Origin: Gammaproteobacteria bacterium MFB021
GTDB taxonomy: Bacteria; Pseudomonadota; Gammaproteobacteria; Pseudomonadales; Halomonadaceae
NCBI GenBank assembly: GCA_000737985.1
Contig: JNVT01000026.1
Coordinates: forward strand, 26,741-90,740
Length of the DNA stretch: 64,000 bases
Direction: 5' to 3'
Shown here: one piece after another, positions 8,638 through 16,696 of the stretch
How the letters are laid out: each line of letters starts with the position of its first letter
How positions within the stretch are numbered: the stretch's first letter is position 1
Translations under genes and position numbers: made by a program
Notes under the pieces: model-generated
The model's input: only the letters and a program-made list of their open reading frames with translations
What the model was told of the DNA's origin: nothing
Database searches by the model: none

Positions 8638-10053
8638 TTAGTCACCATTGCCCACTCGCAGGGCCACGAAGTAGGTGCGGCCTTCGCGGTTGAGCAGAAC
8701 AGGCACCGCTTGATCATCTGGCAGGCGGGTCAGCATCTCCTTCAGCTGTTCCGGACTCTCTACCGGCTGCTGGCCCAGTCTGACCAGCACATCGCCGGGG
8801 CGAATGCCGACGGCAGCGGCATGTCCGGCGGGGGCCACCTTGACGATGCGCACCCCGTGATCGATGCCAAGCCGACGCTTCTCCATGTCGTTCAACGGCT
8901 GAACCGCGATGCCCAGTCGAACCGGGTCGCCATCGGATTGACCGGGGCCGGCATCCGGCCACTCGCCAACTTCCACCGTGATGGTCTCCTGCTGACCATC
9001 GCGCAACACGGAGAGATCAACGTCTTCGCCGGGGGCCGTCTCACCGATCAGGCGCGGCAGCGTGGTGGAGTGGTCCACTTCCTGGCCGTTCACCTCAAGG
9101 ATGACATCACCGGCCTTGAGGCCGCCTTCTGTCCCAGGGCTGCCGGGCTCGACCTGGGCAATCAAGGCACCCTCGGCCTGCTCCATGCCGAAGGACTCCG
9201 CCAGGTCCTTGGATACCGGCTGGATGCTGACGCCCAGCCAGCCGCGGCTCACGTACCCCTCTTCACGGAGCTGGTTGGCCACATCCAGTGCCACATCAAT
9301 GGGAATGGCGAAGGAGAGGCCCATGTAGCCTCCACTACGGGTCAGGATCTGGGAATTAATGCCCACGACCTCACCGTCGAGGTTAAACAGTGGTCCGCCC
9401 GAGTTGCCCGGGTTGATCGCCACATCGGTCTGGATGAAGGGAACGTAGACGTCTTGGGGCAGGGTGCGGTTGATGGCACTGATGATCCCGGACGTCACCG
9501 AGTGGTCGAAGCCGAAGGGTGAGCCTATGGCGGCGACCCACTGGCCGACCTGGAGGTTGTCGGAGTTGCCCAGTTGCAGGGTGGGTAGGTTATCCGCCTC
9601 GACCTTGAGGACCGCCACATCGGTCTTCTCGTCGGCCCCCACCAGCTCGGCCGAGAGTTCGCGACGGTCGTTGAGGCGCACCAGAATCTTGTCGGCCTCC
9701 TTGACCACGTGCGCGTTGGTCATGATGTAGCCGTCTTGATCGAAGATGAAGCCCGACCCCAGTGACCGACGCGGCTCTTCATTGCGATTGGGCGCACCGC
9801 CAGGTGGCATCGGGAAGCGGTCGTCGAAGAAGTCACGGAGGATCTCCGGCACCTCCTGCCCCCCAAATTGCCGTGAGGACGTCATGGACCTCTCGACCTT
9901 GCGGGAGGTGGAGATGTTGACCACGGCCGGCGCGGCCTCGTCGACCAGTTCCGTGAAGTCCGGCAGCTGTGGCTCGGCGAGGGCTGGCGTTGCCACCATC
10001 AGCAGTAAAGCTAAGCTCATCAGCCAGGCGTGCGAGTAAGGCTTGGGTATCAC
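8638..10053 (-). CDS. mucD: Periplasmic serine protease DegP/MucD (HtrA family)
   Basis: This 471-residue protein has a signal peptide ending near ALAEPQ, a trypsin-like protease domain and two PDZ domains. The catalytic triad is visible as TNAHVV (His), KTDVAVLK (Asp) and GNSGGPL (Ser). The PDZ domains begin near RGWLGVSIQPV and VRLGIAVQPL. HtrA proteases degrade or refold damaged periplasmic proteins and are induced by envelope stress, which fits a copper/zinc island. MucD-type copies usually sit behind the rpoE-rse genes; here the gene stands alone between two metal exporters, so an accessory copy is likely. Start and length match the family. Confidence 0.9.
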   Translation of the reverse strand: MIPKPYSHAWLMSLALLLMVATPALAEPQLPDFTELVDEAAPAVVNISTSRKVERSMTSSRQFGGQEVPEILRDFFDDRFPMPPGGAPNRNEEPRRSLGSGFIFDQDGYIMTNAHVVKEADKILVRLNDRRELSAELVGADEKTDVAVLKVEADNLPTLQLGNSDNLQVGQWVAAIGSPFGFDHSVTSGIISAINRTLPQDVYVPFIQTDVAINPGNSGGPLFNLDGEVVGINSQILTRSGGYMGLSFAIPIDVALDVANQLREEGYVSRGWLGVSIQPVSKDLAESFGMEQAEGALIAQVEPGSPGTEGGLKAGDVILEVNGQEVDHSTTLPRLIGETAPGEDVDLSVLRDGQQETITVEVGEWPDAGPGQSDGDPVRLGIAVQPLNDMEKRRLGIDHGVRIVKVAPAGHAAAVGIRPGDVLVRLGQQPVESPEQLKEMLTRLPDDQAVPVLLNREGRTYFVALRVGNGD

Positions 10054-10161
10054 AATGGGCTCCTTCCGGGGGCATGGAACATGGTAGCCAACTTGGTACA
10101 GTGCCCACTATGCAAAGTTCCGTACTCCTAACCCCGGCTCGGCCTTCAACAGAGTTCGGGC

Positions 10162-10192
10162 TTGAAGCTTGAGTTGCTATAGGTTTTATACT
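10162..10192 (+). promoter_or_regulatory. MerR-type promoter upstream of the zinc-type CDF gene
   Basis: A -35 TTGAAG (10162-10167) and a -10 TATACT (10187-10192) are separated by 19 bases holding CTTGAGTTGCTATAGG. Spacing and core are shared with the promoter at 13927-13957 (GTTGCTA[C/T]AGG in the same register). No MerR-family gene is adjacent, so the regulator encoded at 13446-13904 is the likely activator. Confidence 0.65.
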
Positions 10193-10226
10193 GCTGGGTC
10201 ATCAGGTGACACCACAAGGATGACGC

Positions 10227-11141
10227 ATGGGACATCATCACGATCATCCCCATCTTGCCCCCACCTCTGGTGACCGTCGGGTGAGTATCGCCATCTGGGC
10301 CAACGGGATATTGACCCTTGCCCAGATCGTTGGGGGCATTCTGGCGGGAAGCCTCTCGCTGATCGCGGATGCGCTGCACAATTTTTCCGACATGGCTGCG
10401 CTTGTCATTGCGTTTGCTGCCCGCAAGATCGCGAGACGACCGCCCGACTCACAGATGACGTTTGGCTATGGCCGAATCGAGGTTGTCGCAGCGCTGATCA
10501 ACTACACCACCCTCATTATCGTTGGCATTTATCTAATTTACGAAGGCTTCATGCGCATGATCAACCCGCCAGAGATTCAGGGCTGGATAGTCGTTATCAT
10601 TGGCATTGTCGCTCTTCTTGTCGATGCGCTAACGGCCTTGCTCACCTGGTCGATGCAAAAACATAGCGTCAATATCCGCGCCCTCTTCCTGCACAACCTG
10701 TCTGATGCCTTTGCGTCCATCGCCGTGATCATCGGGGGCTCACTGATTCTGCTGTATGACATGCGTTGGGTAGACCCCGCGATTACGATCGGTATTGCAC
10801 TCTATATTCTCTATCTTGCCTTTACGGAGATAGGTACCCCTATCCGGACACTGATGCTGGGCTCGCCACCCGATGTCGATGGTCAATCCGTCATTGATCT
10901 CCTGCGCAGCGTCGAAGGGGTTGAGGATGTGCATCATGTTCACCTATGGCAAATGCAGGAGAATACCGCCGCGCTTGACTGCCACGTGGTGACGACGGAA
11001 GCCGGCTGGCAGCAGCTCGAGGCGATCAAGGCGGATATCAAAGCTCAGCTGAAAGCGCGCTTTGGCATTGGCCACTCCAGCTTGGAATTCGAGCATATTG
11101 ATTATGCACATCAGGATGCCAACCTTTATGGGCATGGATAA
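10227..11141 (+). CDS. Cation diffusion facilitator, ZitB/CzcD-type zinc exporter
   Basis: This 304-residue inner membrane transporter has six predicted helices and the two zinc-site motifs HNFSD (in ADALHNFSDMAALV) and HNLSD. A His-rich N-terminus (MGHHHDHPH) and a cytoplasmic C-terminal domain (VEGVEDVHHVHLWQM) are typical of ZitB and CzcD, which exchange Zn(II) or Cd(II) for protons. An overlong-spacer MerR-type promoter lies 35 bases upstream. A hairpin followed by a T-run lies after the gene, so it is probably transcribed alone. Confidence 0.9.
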   Translation: MGHHHDHPHLAPTSGDRRVSIAIWANGILTLAQIVGGILAGSLSLIADALHNFSDMAALVIAFAARKIARRPPDSQMTFGYGRIEVVAALINYTTLIIVGIYLIYEGFMRMINPPEIQGWIVVIIGIVALLVDALTALLTWSMQKHSVNIRALFLHNLSDAFASIAVIIGGSLILLYDMRWVDPAITIGIALYILYLAFTEIGTPIRTLMLGSPPDVDGQSVIDLLRSVEGVEDVHHVHLWQMQENTAALDCHVVTTEAGWQQLEAIKADIKAQLKARFGIGHSSLEFEHIDYAHQDANLYGHG

Positions 11142-11177
11142 CACGCCACTATTCGCCGACTTAGGCACCCAACAGCG

Positions 11178-11212
11178 GCTGAGCTCCACTCAGCAGTATC
11201 CTGAGCTTTTTT
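11178..11212 (+). terminator. Likely rho-independent terminator after the CDF gene
   Basis: GCTGAG-CTCCA-CTCAGC can form one hairpin, and CTCAG-CAGTATC-CTGAG can form an alternative that runs directly into CTTTTTT. The second form is a short but plausible terminator for the CDF transcript. Confidence 0.5.
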
Positions 11213-11241
11213 AAACCTAACTCTTTGAAATTGAGAGAAAA

Positions 11242-11919
11242 ATGTACAAAAAGGCGACGTTTATCCTGGCCGGAGCGTTGATGCTGACGGCCATCATCGT
11301 GATCGTGTCGAGGCCCTCGTTGTTGGGCATGGGCGCCGAGACGGCGAGCCGAGAGGGTGCACAGGCCGAGAATTCGCTGGTGCGCGCGCACTCGCCGGTC
11401 CTAGGATCGGAAGAGGCACCGGTGACGGTCGTGGAGTTCTTCGACCCGGCCTGTGAGGCCTGCCGTGCCTTCTATCCGCTGACCAAACGCATCCTGGAAG
11501 CCTACCCCGAGAAGGTGCGGCTGGTGGTGCGCTACACCCCCTTCCACGGAGACGTATCCGAAACCGCCATTCGCGTGCTCGAAGTGGCCAGGCGCCAGGA
11601 TGCCTTCCAACCGGTGCTGGAGGCGCTGCTGGCTCGGCAGAGCCAGTGGGCGGCTCATGGCAGTGTCGATGAGGAAGCGATCATGGAGATCGCCAGCGAG
11701 GCCGGACTGAACAGAGCCACAGCCGAAGAGCAGCTCAATTCACCAGAGGTACAGGCGGTCTTCGACCAGGACAAGGCTGACGTCGAGGCCAACCAGATCA
11801 GCAAGACGCCGACCTTCTTCGTCAATGGCGAGCTGTTGGACCCCTTCGGCATGCAGGAGCTGGTCGACGCCGTTAACCGTGAGGTAGCCGAGGTCTCCGG
11901 CGAAGGGGATGCATCATGA
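11242..11919 (+). CDS. DsbA/DsbG-like periplasmic thioredoxin-fold protein
   Basis: This 225-residue protein has an N-terminal signal anchor (ATFILAGALMLTAIIVIV) and a DsbA-type thioredoxin fold with an inserted helical domain. The active site is CEAC within FFDPACEACRAFYPL, and the cis-proline loop is KTPTFFVNG. DsbA-fold proteins introduce or shuffle disulfides in periplasmic proteins. Combined with DsbD and DsbE at the left end, the island carries both arms of disulfide handling. Its stop overlaps the start of the M23 peptidase gene, so the two are coupled. Whether it acts as an oxidase or a copper-protective isomerase cannot be told from the motif alone. Confidence 0.85.
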   Translation: MYKKATFILAGALMLTAIIVIVSRPSLLGMGAETASREGAQAENSLVRAHSPVLGSEEAPVTVVEFFDPACEACRAFYPLTKRILEAYPEKVRLVVRYTPFHGDVSETAIRVLEVARRQDAFQPVLEALLARQSQWAAHGSVDEEAIMEIASEAGLNRATAEEQLNSPEVQAVFDQDKADVEANQISKTPTFFVNGELLDPFGMQELVDAVNREVAEVSGEGDAS

Positions 11920-13139
11920 CACGACGCTGGTTGCTAGCGGGACTGATGGTCCTGAGCCCCGTGTTGGCTGAAGCCCGTTGGCAAGAGCGTGCCGGATTAT
12001 CACCGGCCAAGCCGGTATCGGCCAGGGCACAAGGTCGCGTCGCCCAAGAGCTCACTGTGGCACCAGGGGATACCCTGGACGCACTGCTGCAGCAGCTTGG
12101 CGTGGATGCCGAGATGCGCACCCAAGCGGCGACCTCGCTGGCGAACAGGTTCGACCCGAGACGATTGCTGCCCGGAGATCGTATCACTTTCACCTCTATG
12201 GCGACGGGACAGCCGGTGTCGGTGGCCATCGAGCGTGACTCGGGTATTCAGTACGTCGTCACCCTGGGTGAGCGTCCGTCGACGCGCATTGTCCAGCCTC
12301 GCCTCGACACCCTGACCTTGGGTCGTGAAGTAGATGTCAAGACGTCACTCTATGCCGCCTTGGAGGCTGAGGAGATACCCAGGCGTTTCGCAGCAGAGCT
12401 TGACATGCTGCTGGGCGGACTCATGGACACACGCCGTGATATCGCGGGGGGCGAGCGCCTGCAATTACTGTGGGAAGAAGATCGCCGTGAGGATGGCACT
12501 CGAGTCGGGCCTCCCCGTCTGACCTATATGAGGTTGGTTGACCAGGGGGAGCGGCTGGAGGTGCTGTGGCCGGCGGACCAGAGAACCACCGTGATGCTAT
12601 TTAAAAATGGTAGCCTCTTGGACTCCTTGCAGATTCCGGTTCTCGGCGCACGCCTGACATCTCCCTTCGGCAACCGGCGCCATCCCGTATCCGGAGAGGT
12701 CCGACGTCATGACGGTATCGATCTTGCCGCGCCTCGCGGCACCCCGGTCATGGCCACCGCACGGGGGCGCATTTCCTTCATCGGTCGCCGGGGAGGTTAT
12801 GGTCGTGTCGTCGAGATAGAGCACGAGACGGGCACCATCAGTCGCTATACGCACCTCAGCCGGTTCGTCGCCAGGCTGGCGGTCGGGGACTCCATCAAGG
12901 CCGGCGAAAAACTGGGTGAGGTAGGGGCCTCCGGACTCGCCACGGGGCCCAACCTGCACTACGAGGTGAGAGTGGATGACCGCCCCGTGGATCCTCTCGA
13001 GGAAGGGCAACTCATCCTTCTGAGTGAGTCACCCACACGCCAGGAGTATCGCAGCGCACTTTTCGAGGCTCGGACACGTCTGCAAAAAAACATTGGAACG
13101 TCCGCTGCTCCCGATCTGGCCGCATTGGACAATCGATAA
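11916..13139 (+). CDS. M23-family peptidoglycan endopeptidase
   Basis: This 407-residue protein has a signal peptide (WLLAGLMVLSPVLAEA), a LysM/OapA-like region (LTVAPGDTLDALLQQLGV) and a C-terminal M23 metallopeptidase domain. Zinc-site motifs are visible as RRHDGIDLAAPRGTPV and GPNLHYEVRV. Proteins of this layout (MepM-like) cut peptidoglycan cross-links during growth or repair. The ATG overlaps the upstream DsbA-like stop codon (ATGA), so the pair is translated together. M23 peptidases are recurrent members of metal islands in gammaproteobacteria, but why is not established. Confidence 0.87.
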   Translation: MTRRWLLAGLMVLSPVLAEARWQERAGLSPAKPVSARAQGRVAQELTVAPGDTLDALLQQLGVDAEMRTQAATSLANRFDPRRLLPGDRITFTSMATGQPVSVAIERDSGIQYVVTLGERPSTRIVQPRLDTLTLGREVDVKTSLYAALEAEEIPRRFAAELDMLLGGLMDTRRDIAGGERLQLLWEEDRREDGTRVGPPRLTYMRLVDQGERLEVLWPADQRTTVMLFKNGSLLDSLQIPVLGARLTSPFGNRRHPVSGEVRRHDGIDLAAPRGTPVMATARGRISFIGRRGGYGRVVEIEHETGTISRYTHLSRFVARLAVGDSIKAGEKLGEVGASGLATGPNLHYEVRVDDRPVDPLEEGQLILLSESPTRQEYRSALFEARTRLQKNIGTSAAPDLAALDNR

Positions 13140-13261
13140 GCCACCAGGCGGGCTTGCGATGCAACCCGCCTCGGTGGGCACGATCTGCCTATCGTCATGA
13201 GACCCTACCGCCTCAGCGGCAATCGCTTCACCCGGGAAGGGGTTATGGAAGGTATCTCGAC

Positions 13262-13435
13262 AGTCACGCTGGGTTTTTAGGCAGCCTCACCGCCGGCGTG
13301 ATGGTGTATGTCATTGGCCATGAGATCACTCCCGAGACCATCGCAGCGGTCACCAGAACAAGGCGACCCTGGGAGTCTCAATGGAGCATGGTGATCATGC
13401 TGCTCCTGAATGTCTCAACTAGGGCACGCTGGGAC
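13262..13435 (+). pseudogene. Remnant of a ZIP-family metal transporter (C-terminal end)
   Basis: The plus strand reads GSLTAGVMVYVIGHEITPET, then needs a frame change to read HRSGHQNKATLGVSM, and another to read VIMLLLNVS. HEI-PETH followed by a small-residue helix and a terminal hydrophobic helix is the C-terminal signature of ZIP zinc transporters (GufA/ZupT group). Two frameshifts and the absence of the first two thirds show that this is a dead fragment. It lies between the M23 peptidase and the regulator of the zinc/cadmium ATPase, a position where ZIP genes are common. Confidence 0.55.
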
Positions 13436-13445
13436 GCGCAGGAGG

Positions 13446-13904
13446 TTACCCAAAGTCGTGAGCGCCTTTGTGGGCTGTCTCACTGATACACAGCTGGTGA
13501 TCACTCAGCACCTCGATGATCCGGCAGCTTTCGACTTTCCCCCCATCACACTGGCTCACCATCCGCCTTAGCTCGTCACGCAGTGCCGAGAGCCGCTGCA
13601 GACGTGACTCCACTTCCTCCAGGTGATGCTTGGCAACGGCATCGACCTCCTGACAGGACATGTCGGGCTGGTCGGACATCGCCAGTAGCTCACGTACCGC
13701 ATCCACCGAGAAGCCGAAGTCCCGGGCATGGCGAATGAAGGTCAGCCGTCTGACGGCGCGCTCGTCGTAGCGACGCTGACCCCCTTCAGTCCGTAAGGTG
13801 TTTTCCAGCAGCTCGATGCGCTCATAGTAACGCACCGTTTCAGGCTGGCAGCCGGTACGGCGAGCCAACTCCCCGATACCGATGGCATGGCTAATCTCCG
13901 GCAT
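13446..13904 (-). CDS. MerR-family Zn/Cd/Pb-responsive regulator
   Basis: This 152-residue regulator starts at the ATG at 13904 (MPEISHAIGIGELARRTG) with AGGAG upstream; longer starts would run into the divergent ATPase promoter. The N-terminal winged helix (CQPETVRYYERIELL, RRYDERAVRRL) is followed by the coiled dimerisation helix and a metal site with SCQEVD, SQCDGG and ESCRII. The cysteine spacing resembles ZntR/PbrR-type sensors. It diverges from a ZntA-type ATPase, and the dyad in the promoter between them is its expected target. A matching promoter at 10.2 kb suggests that it also controls the CDF exporter. Confidence 0.85.
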   Translation of the reverse strand: MPEISHAIGIGELARRTGCQPETVRYYERIELLENTLRTEGGQRRYDERAVRRLTFIRHARDFGFSVDAVRELLAMSDQPDMSCQEVDAVAKHHLEEVESRLQRLSALRDELRRMVSQCDGGKVESCRIIEVLSDHQLCISETAHKGAHDFG

Positions 13905-13926
13905 CCTGATGCTCCTCTTGCATGAC

Positions 13927-13957
13927 TTGAACCTGTAGTTGCTACAGGGATTATGCT
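13927..13957 (+). promoter_or_regulatory. MerR-type promoter of the ZntA-like ATPase operon
   Basis: TTGAAC (13927-13932) and TATGCT (13952-13957) are 19 bases apart. The spacer holds a perfect inverted repeat, CCTGTAG-TTG-CTACAGG (13932-13948). The overlong spacer with a centred dyad is the hallmark of promoters activated by MerR-family metal sensors. Confidence 0.85.
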
Positions 13958-13993
13958 TCCGGACAAGATTAAGACATTCGGAGAGGCAGCGCC

Positions 13994-16192
13994 ATGACCG
14001 AACCAACGCAAGGCACCATCCCGTCGACGCTGACACTGCAGGTGGAAGGCATGGACTGCGGCGGCTGCGAGCGCAAGGTAGAGGCCGCTCTGGGCCGCCT
14101 GGAGGGCATCGGGGAGGTGTCGGCCAGTTCGGTCACCGGATCGGTGAGGATTCACCCTCAACAGGATACGACGCCTTCTCATGAGGCGATCGAGCGGATC
14201 CTTAACGAGCTCGGCTACCAGCTTGCCACCGATGATGAGGGAGATGAGGCGGATGCCGCTCCGGCCTCTTGGTGGCAGACCGCCAAGGGACGCTTGGTGC
14301 TCGTCACGGGGGGGCTGCTGGCTCTGGCCTTCGTTCTCCGCCTGGTCTGGCCTAGCCTAGGCAACTGGCCCTTCGTCGCGGCCACCCTGGTGGGGTTGGT
14401 GCCCATTGCACAAGGCGCCTGGGGTGCGCTGAAGATGCGCAACCCCTTCACCATCGAGATGCTGATGAGCATCGCCGCCTTGGGGGCCCTGGCCATCAAT
14501 GCCGCCGCCGAAGCGGCGGTGGTGGTCTTCCTGTTCGCCGTAGGCGAGTTGCTGGAGGGGGTGGCCGCGTCGAGGGCGCGACGCAGCATCTCGGCCCTGG
14601 CGGACCTGACGCCGTCCACGGCGAGGCTGATGGAGGATGGGGATACCCGTGAGGTCTCGGCCGCCTCGCTCACGCCTGGGCAGCGAGTCCTGGTGCGACC
14701 GGGCGACCGCGTGCCCTGCGATGGACGTATTCTGACCGGCGAATCCGACCTGGATGAGTCACCGATCAACGGGGAGTCGGTGCCCCGCACGCGGGCGCCG
14801 GGGGACGACGTCTTTGCCGGCACGGTCAACCTCGATGCCGCCCTGGAGGTGGAGGTAACCCGCGGCGCCGAGGACAACACCATCGCACGGGTCATCCGCC
14901 TGGTGGAGGAGGCCCAGGCCGCCAAGGCGCCGGTGGCACGTTTCATCGACCGCTTCGCTCGCTACTACATGCCGGCGGTGGTGGGGCTCGCCCTGCTGAT
15001 GGCGGTGGTGCCGCCGCTGGTCTCGACCATGGCCTGGTCGGAATCGATCTATCGCGCCCTGGCCCTGCTGTTGATCGCCTGTCCCTGTGCTCTGGTGATC
15101 TCAACCCCCGCGGCGATCGCTGCCGGCCTCTCGGCGGGCGCCCGGCGGGGCCTGCTGATCAAGGGCGGCGCGGTGCTCGAACAGCTGGGTAAGCTGCGGA
15201 CGGTGGCGCTGGACAAGACCGGCACCCTCACCGCCGGCACCCCCAAGGTCACCGACGTGGAGGACTGGGCCACTGGCCAGGGCACGCAAGAGATCCTGAG
15301 GCTGGCGGCTGGGATGGAACGTGACTCCAGCCACCCCATCGCCACGGCCATCCTCGCCCACGCTGAGCAGTTGGGCCTTTCCCTTCCACTGGCGAGTGAG
15401 AGCCGCGCCCTGTCGGGCCGAGGGGTCTCCGGTCGGGTCGAGGGGCGTGAGTTGAGCCTGATCACCCCCCGCCACCTGGCAGAGCAGGCCGCCCTCGATC
15501 ACGATCTGACCGCTCGGATCGCCGAGCTGGAACACGCCGGCAAGACTCTCGCCGTGCTGGTCGAAGGCGAGCGCCCGCTGGGCCTGATCGCCGTGCGCGA
15601 TGAACCTCGCGACGATGCCCGGGAGGGGCTGACGGCGCTGTCGCGCCTGGGCGTGCAGGCGGTGATGCTCAGCGGTGACAATGCGCGTACCGTCGCGGCC
15701 ATCGGTGACAGCCTGGGCATCGAGGCACATGGCGAGCTGATGCCCGAGGAAAAGGCCCAGCGCGTTCGTGACTGGCAGGCCGCCGGCCGAGGCCCAGTCG
15801 GCAAGGTGGGCGACGGTATCAACGATGCGCCGGCGCTGGCCGCGGCAGAGGTGGGCATCGCCATGGGCGGCGGCACGGATGTGGCACTGGAAACCGCGGA
15901 TGCGGCGCTGCTCAAGAACCGCGTCGGCGGCATCGCCGAGCTGATCGCCCTGTCCCGGGCCACGCTGCGCAACGTCAAGACCAACGTCGCCCTGGCGCTG
16001 GGCCTGAAGGCCATCTTCCTGGTGACCACGGCGCTGGGCATCACCGGCATGTGGATCGCGGTGATGGCGGATACCGGCGCCACCGTGCTGGTGACCCTGA
16101 ACGCCATGCGGCTGCTGGGCTATCGCTTCTCGCCAGGCAATAATGCCACGACTGGCTCGGCAAGCCCGCGCTACCAGGAAGCCACGTCATGA
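13994..16192 (+). CDS. zntA: Zn/Cd/Pb-translocating P1B-type ATPase
   Basis: This 732-residue inner membrane pump exports soft divalent metals. An N-terminal HMA domain carries VEGMDCGGCERKV. The ATPase core shows NGESVP (in place of TGES), the CPC site (LIACPCALVIST), DKTGTLTAG, SSHPIATAI, and VGDGINDAPAL. The helix after CPC and the DVALETADAALL ending match ZntA/CadA/PbrA rather than CopA. It starts an operon with lspA and lnt: its stop overlaps the lspA start, and lnt follows by 4 bases. The upstream dyad promoter and divergent MerR-type gene indicate metal induction. Metal preference among Zn, Cd and Pb is not decided by sequence. Confidence 0.9.
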   Translation: MTEPTQGTIPSTLTLQVEGMDCGGCERKVEAALGRLEGIGEVSASSVTGSVRIHPQQDTTPSHEAIERILNELGYQLATDDEGDEADAAPASWWQTAKGRLVLVTGGLLALAFVLRLVWPSLGNWPFVAATLVGLVPIAQGAWGALKMRNPFTIEMLMSIAALGALAINAAAEAAVVVFLFAVGELLEGVAASRARRSISALADLTPSTARLMEDGDTREVSAASLTPGQRVLVRPGDRVPCDGRILTGESDLDESPINGESVPRTRAPGDDVFAGTVNLDAALEVEVTRGAEDNTIARVIRLVEEAQAAKAPVARFIDRFARYYMPAVVGLALLMAVVPPLVSTMAWSESIYRALALLLIACPCALVISTPAAIAAGLSAGARRGLLIKGGAVLEQLGKLRTVALDKTGTLTAGTPKVTDVEDWATGQGTQEILRLAAGMERDSSHPIATAILAHAEQLGLSLPLASESRALSGRGVSGRVEGRELSLITPRHLAEQAALDHDLTARIAELEHAGKTLAVLVEGERPLGLIAVRDEPRDDAREGLTALSRLGVQAVMLSGDNARTVAAIGDSLGIEAHGELMPEEKAQRVRDWQAAGRGPVGKVGDGINDAPALAAAEVGIAMGGGTDVALETADAALLKNRVGGIAELIALSRATLRNVKTNVALALGLKAIFLVTTALGITGMWIAVMADTGATVLVTLNAMRLLGYRFSPGNNATTGSASPRYQEATS

Positions 16193-16692
16193 GGACAGAG
16201 CGGATACCGACAGTGCCGCGCCGCTGGTACTGGTTGGCATTGGCCGTTATGGTCGGCCTGGCCGACCAGGCCATCAAGGGGCTGGTGCAGGCGCTGATGC
16301 CGTATGGCCAGACCATCCCGCTAGCCCCGTTCTTCAATTGGGGCCACTGGTGGAACACGGGAGCGGCCTTCAGCTTCCTCGCCGATGCAGGCGGCTGGCA
16401 GCGCTATCTCTTCTTGGGCCTGACAGGGATGGTGACTATTGTCCTGACGATCCTGCTGTGCAGGCCCAGGCCCCGTCTGGAGGCGCTGGGGTACAGCTTG
16501 ATGCTGGGTGGCGCGCTGGGCAATGGCATCGACCGCCTGGTACGAGGGTATGTCGTAGACTACCTGGACGTCTACTGGCATGAGTGGCACTGGCCCGCCT
16601 TCAACCTGGCGGATATCGCCCTGTTCCTGGGTGTCATCGCCTTTGCGATTGCGGCCTTACGTGAGCGTCCCTCCCCCAGAGCGTCTGAGTAA
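16189..16692 (+). CDS. lspA: Lipoprotein signal peptidase (signal peptidase II)
   Basis: This 167-residue, four-helix membrane aspartyl protease removes the signal peptide from diacylglyceryl-prolipoproteins after Lgt has acted. Family motifs are present: ADQAIKGLV in helix 1, NTGAAFSFL, GNGIDRLVRGYVVDYLDV with the first catalytic Asp, and FNLADIAL with the second. Length is normal. The ATG overlaps the ZntA stop codon (ATGA), so production is tied to the metal pump. LspA paired with a CadA/ZntA ATPase is a recurring arrangement in metal islands. A chromosomal copy is normally next to ileS. Confidence 0.92.
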   Translation: MRTERIPTVPRRWYWLALAVMVGLADQAIKGLVQALMPYGQTIPLAPFFNWGHWWNTGAAFSFLADAGGWQRYLFLGLTGMVTIVLTILLCRPRPRLEALGYSLMLGGALGNGIDRLVRGYVVDYLDVYWHEWHWPAFNLADIALFLGVIAFAIAALRERPSPRASE

Positions 16693-16696
16693 CGGC

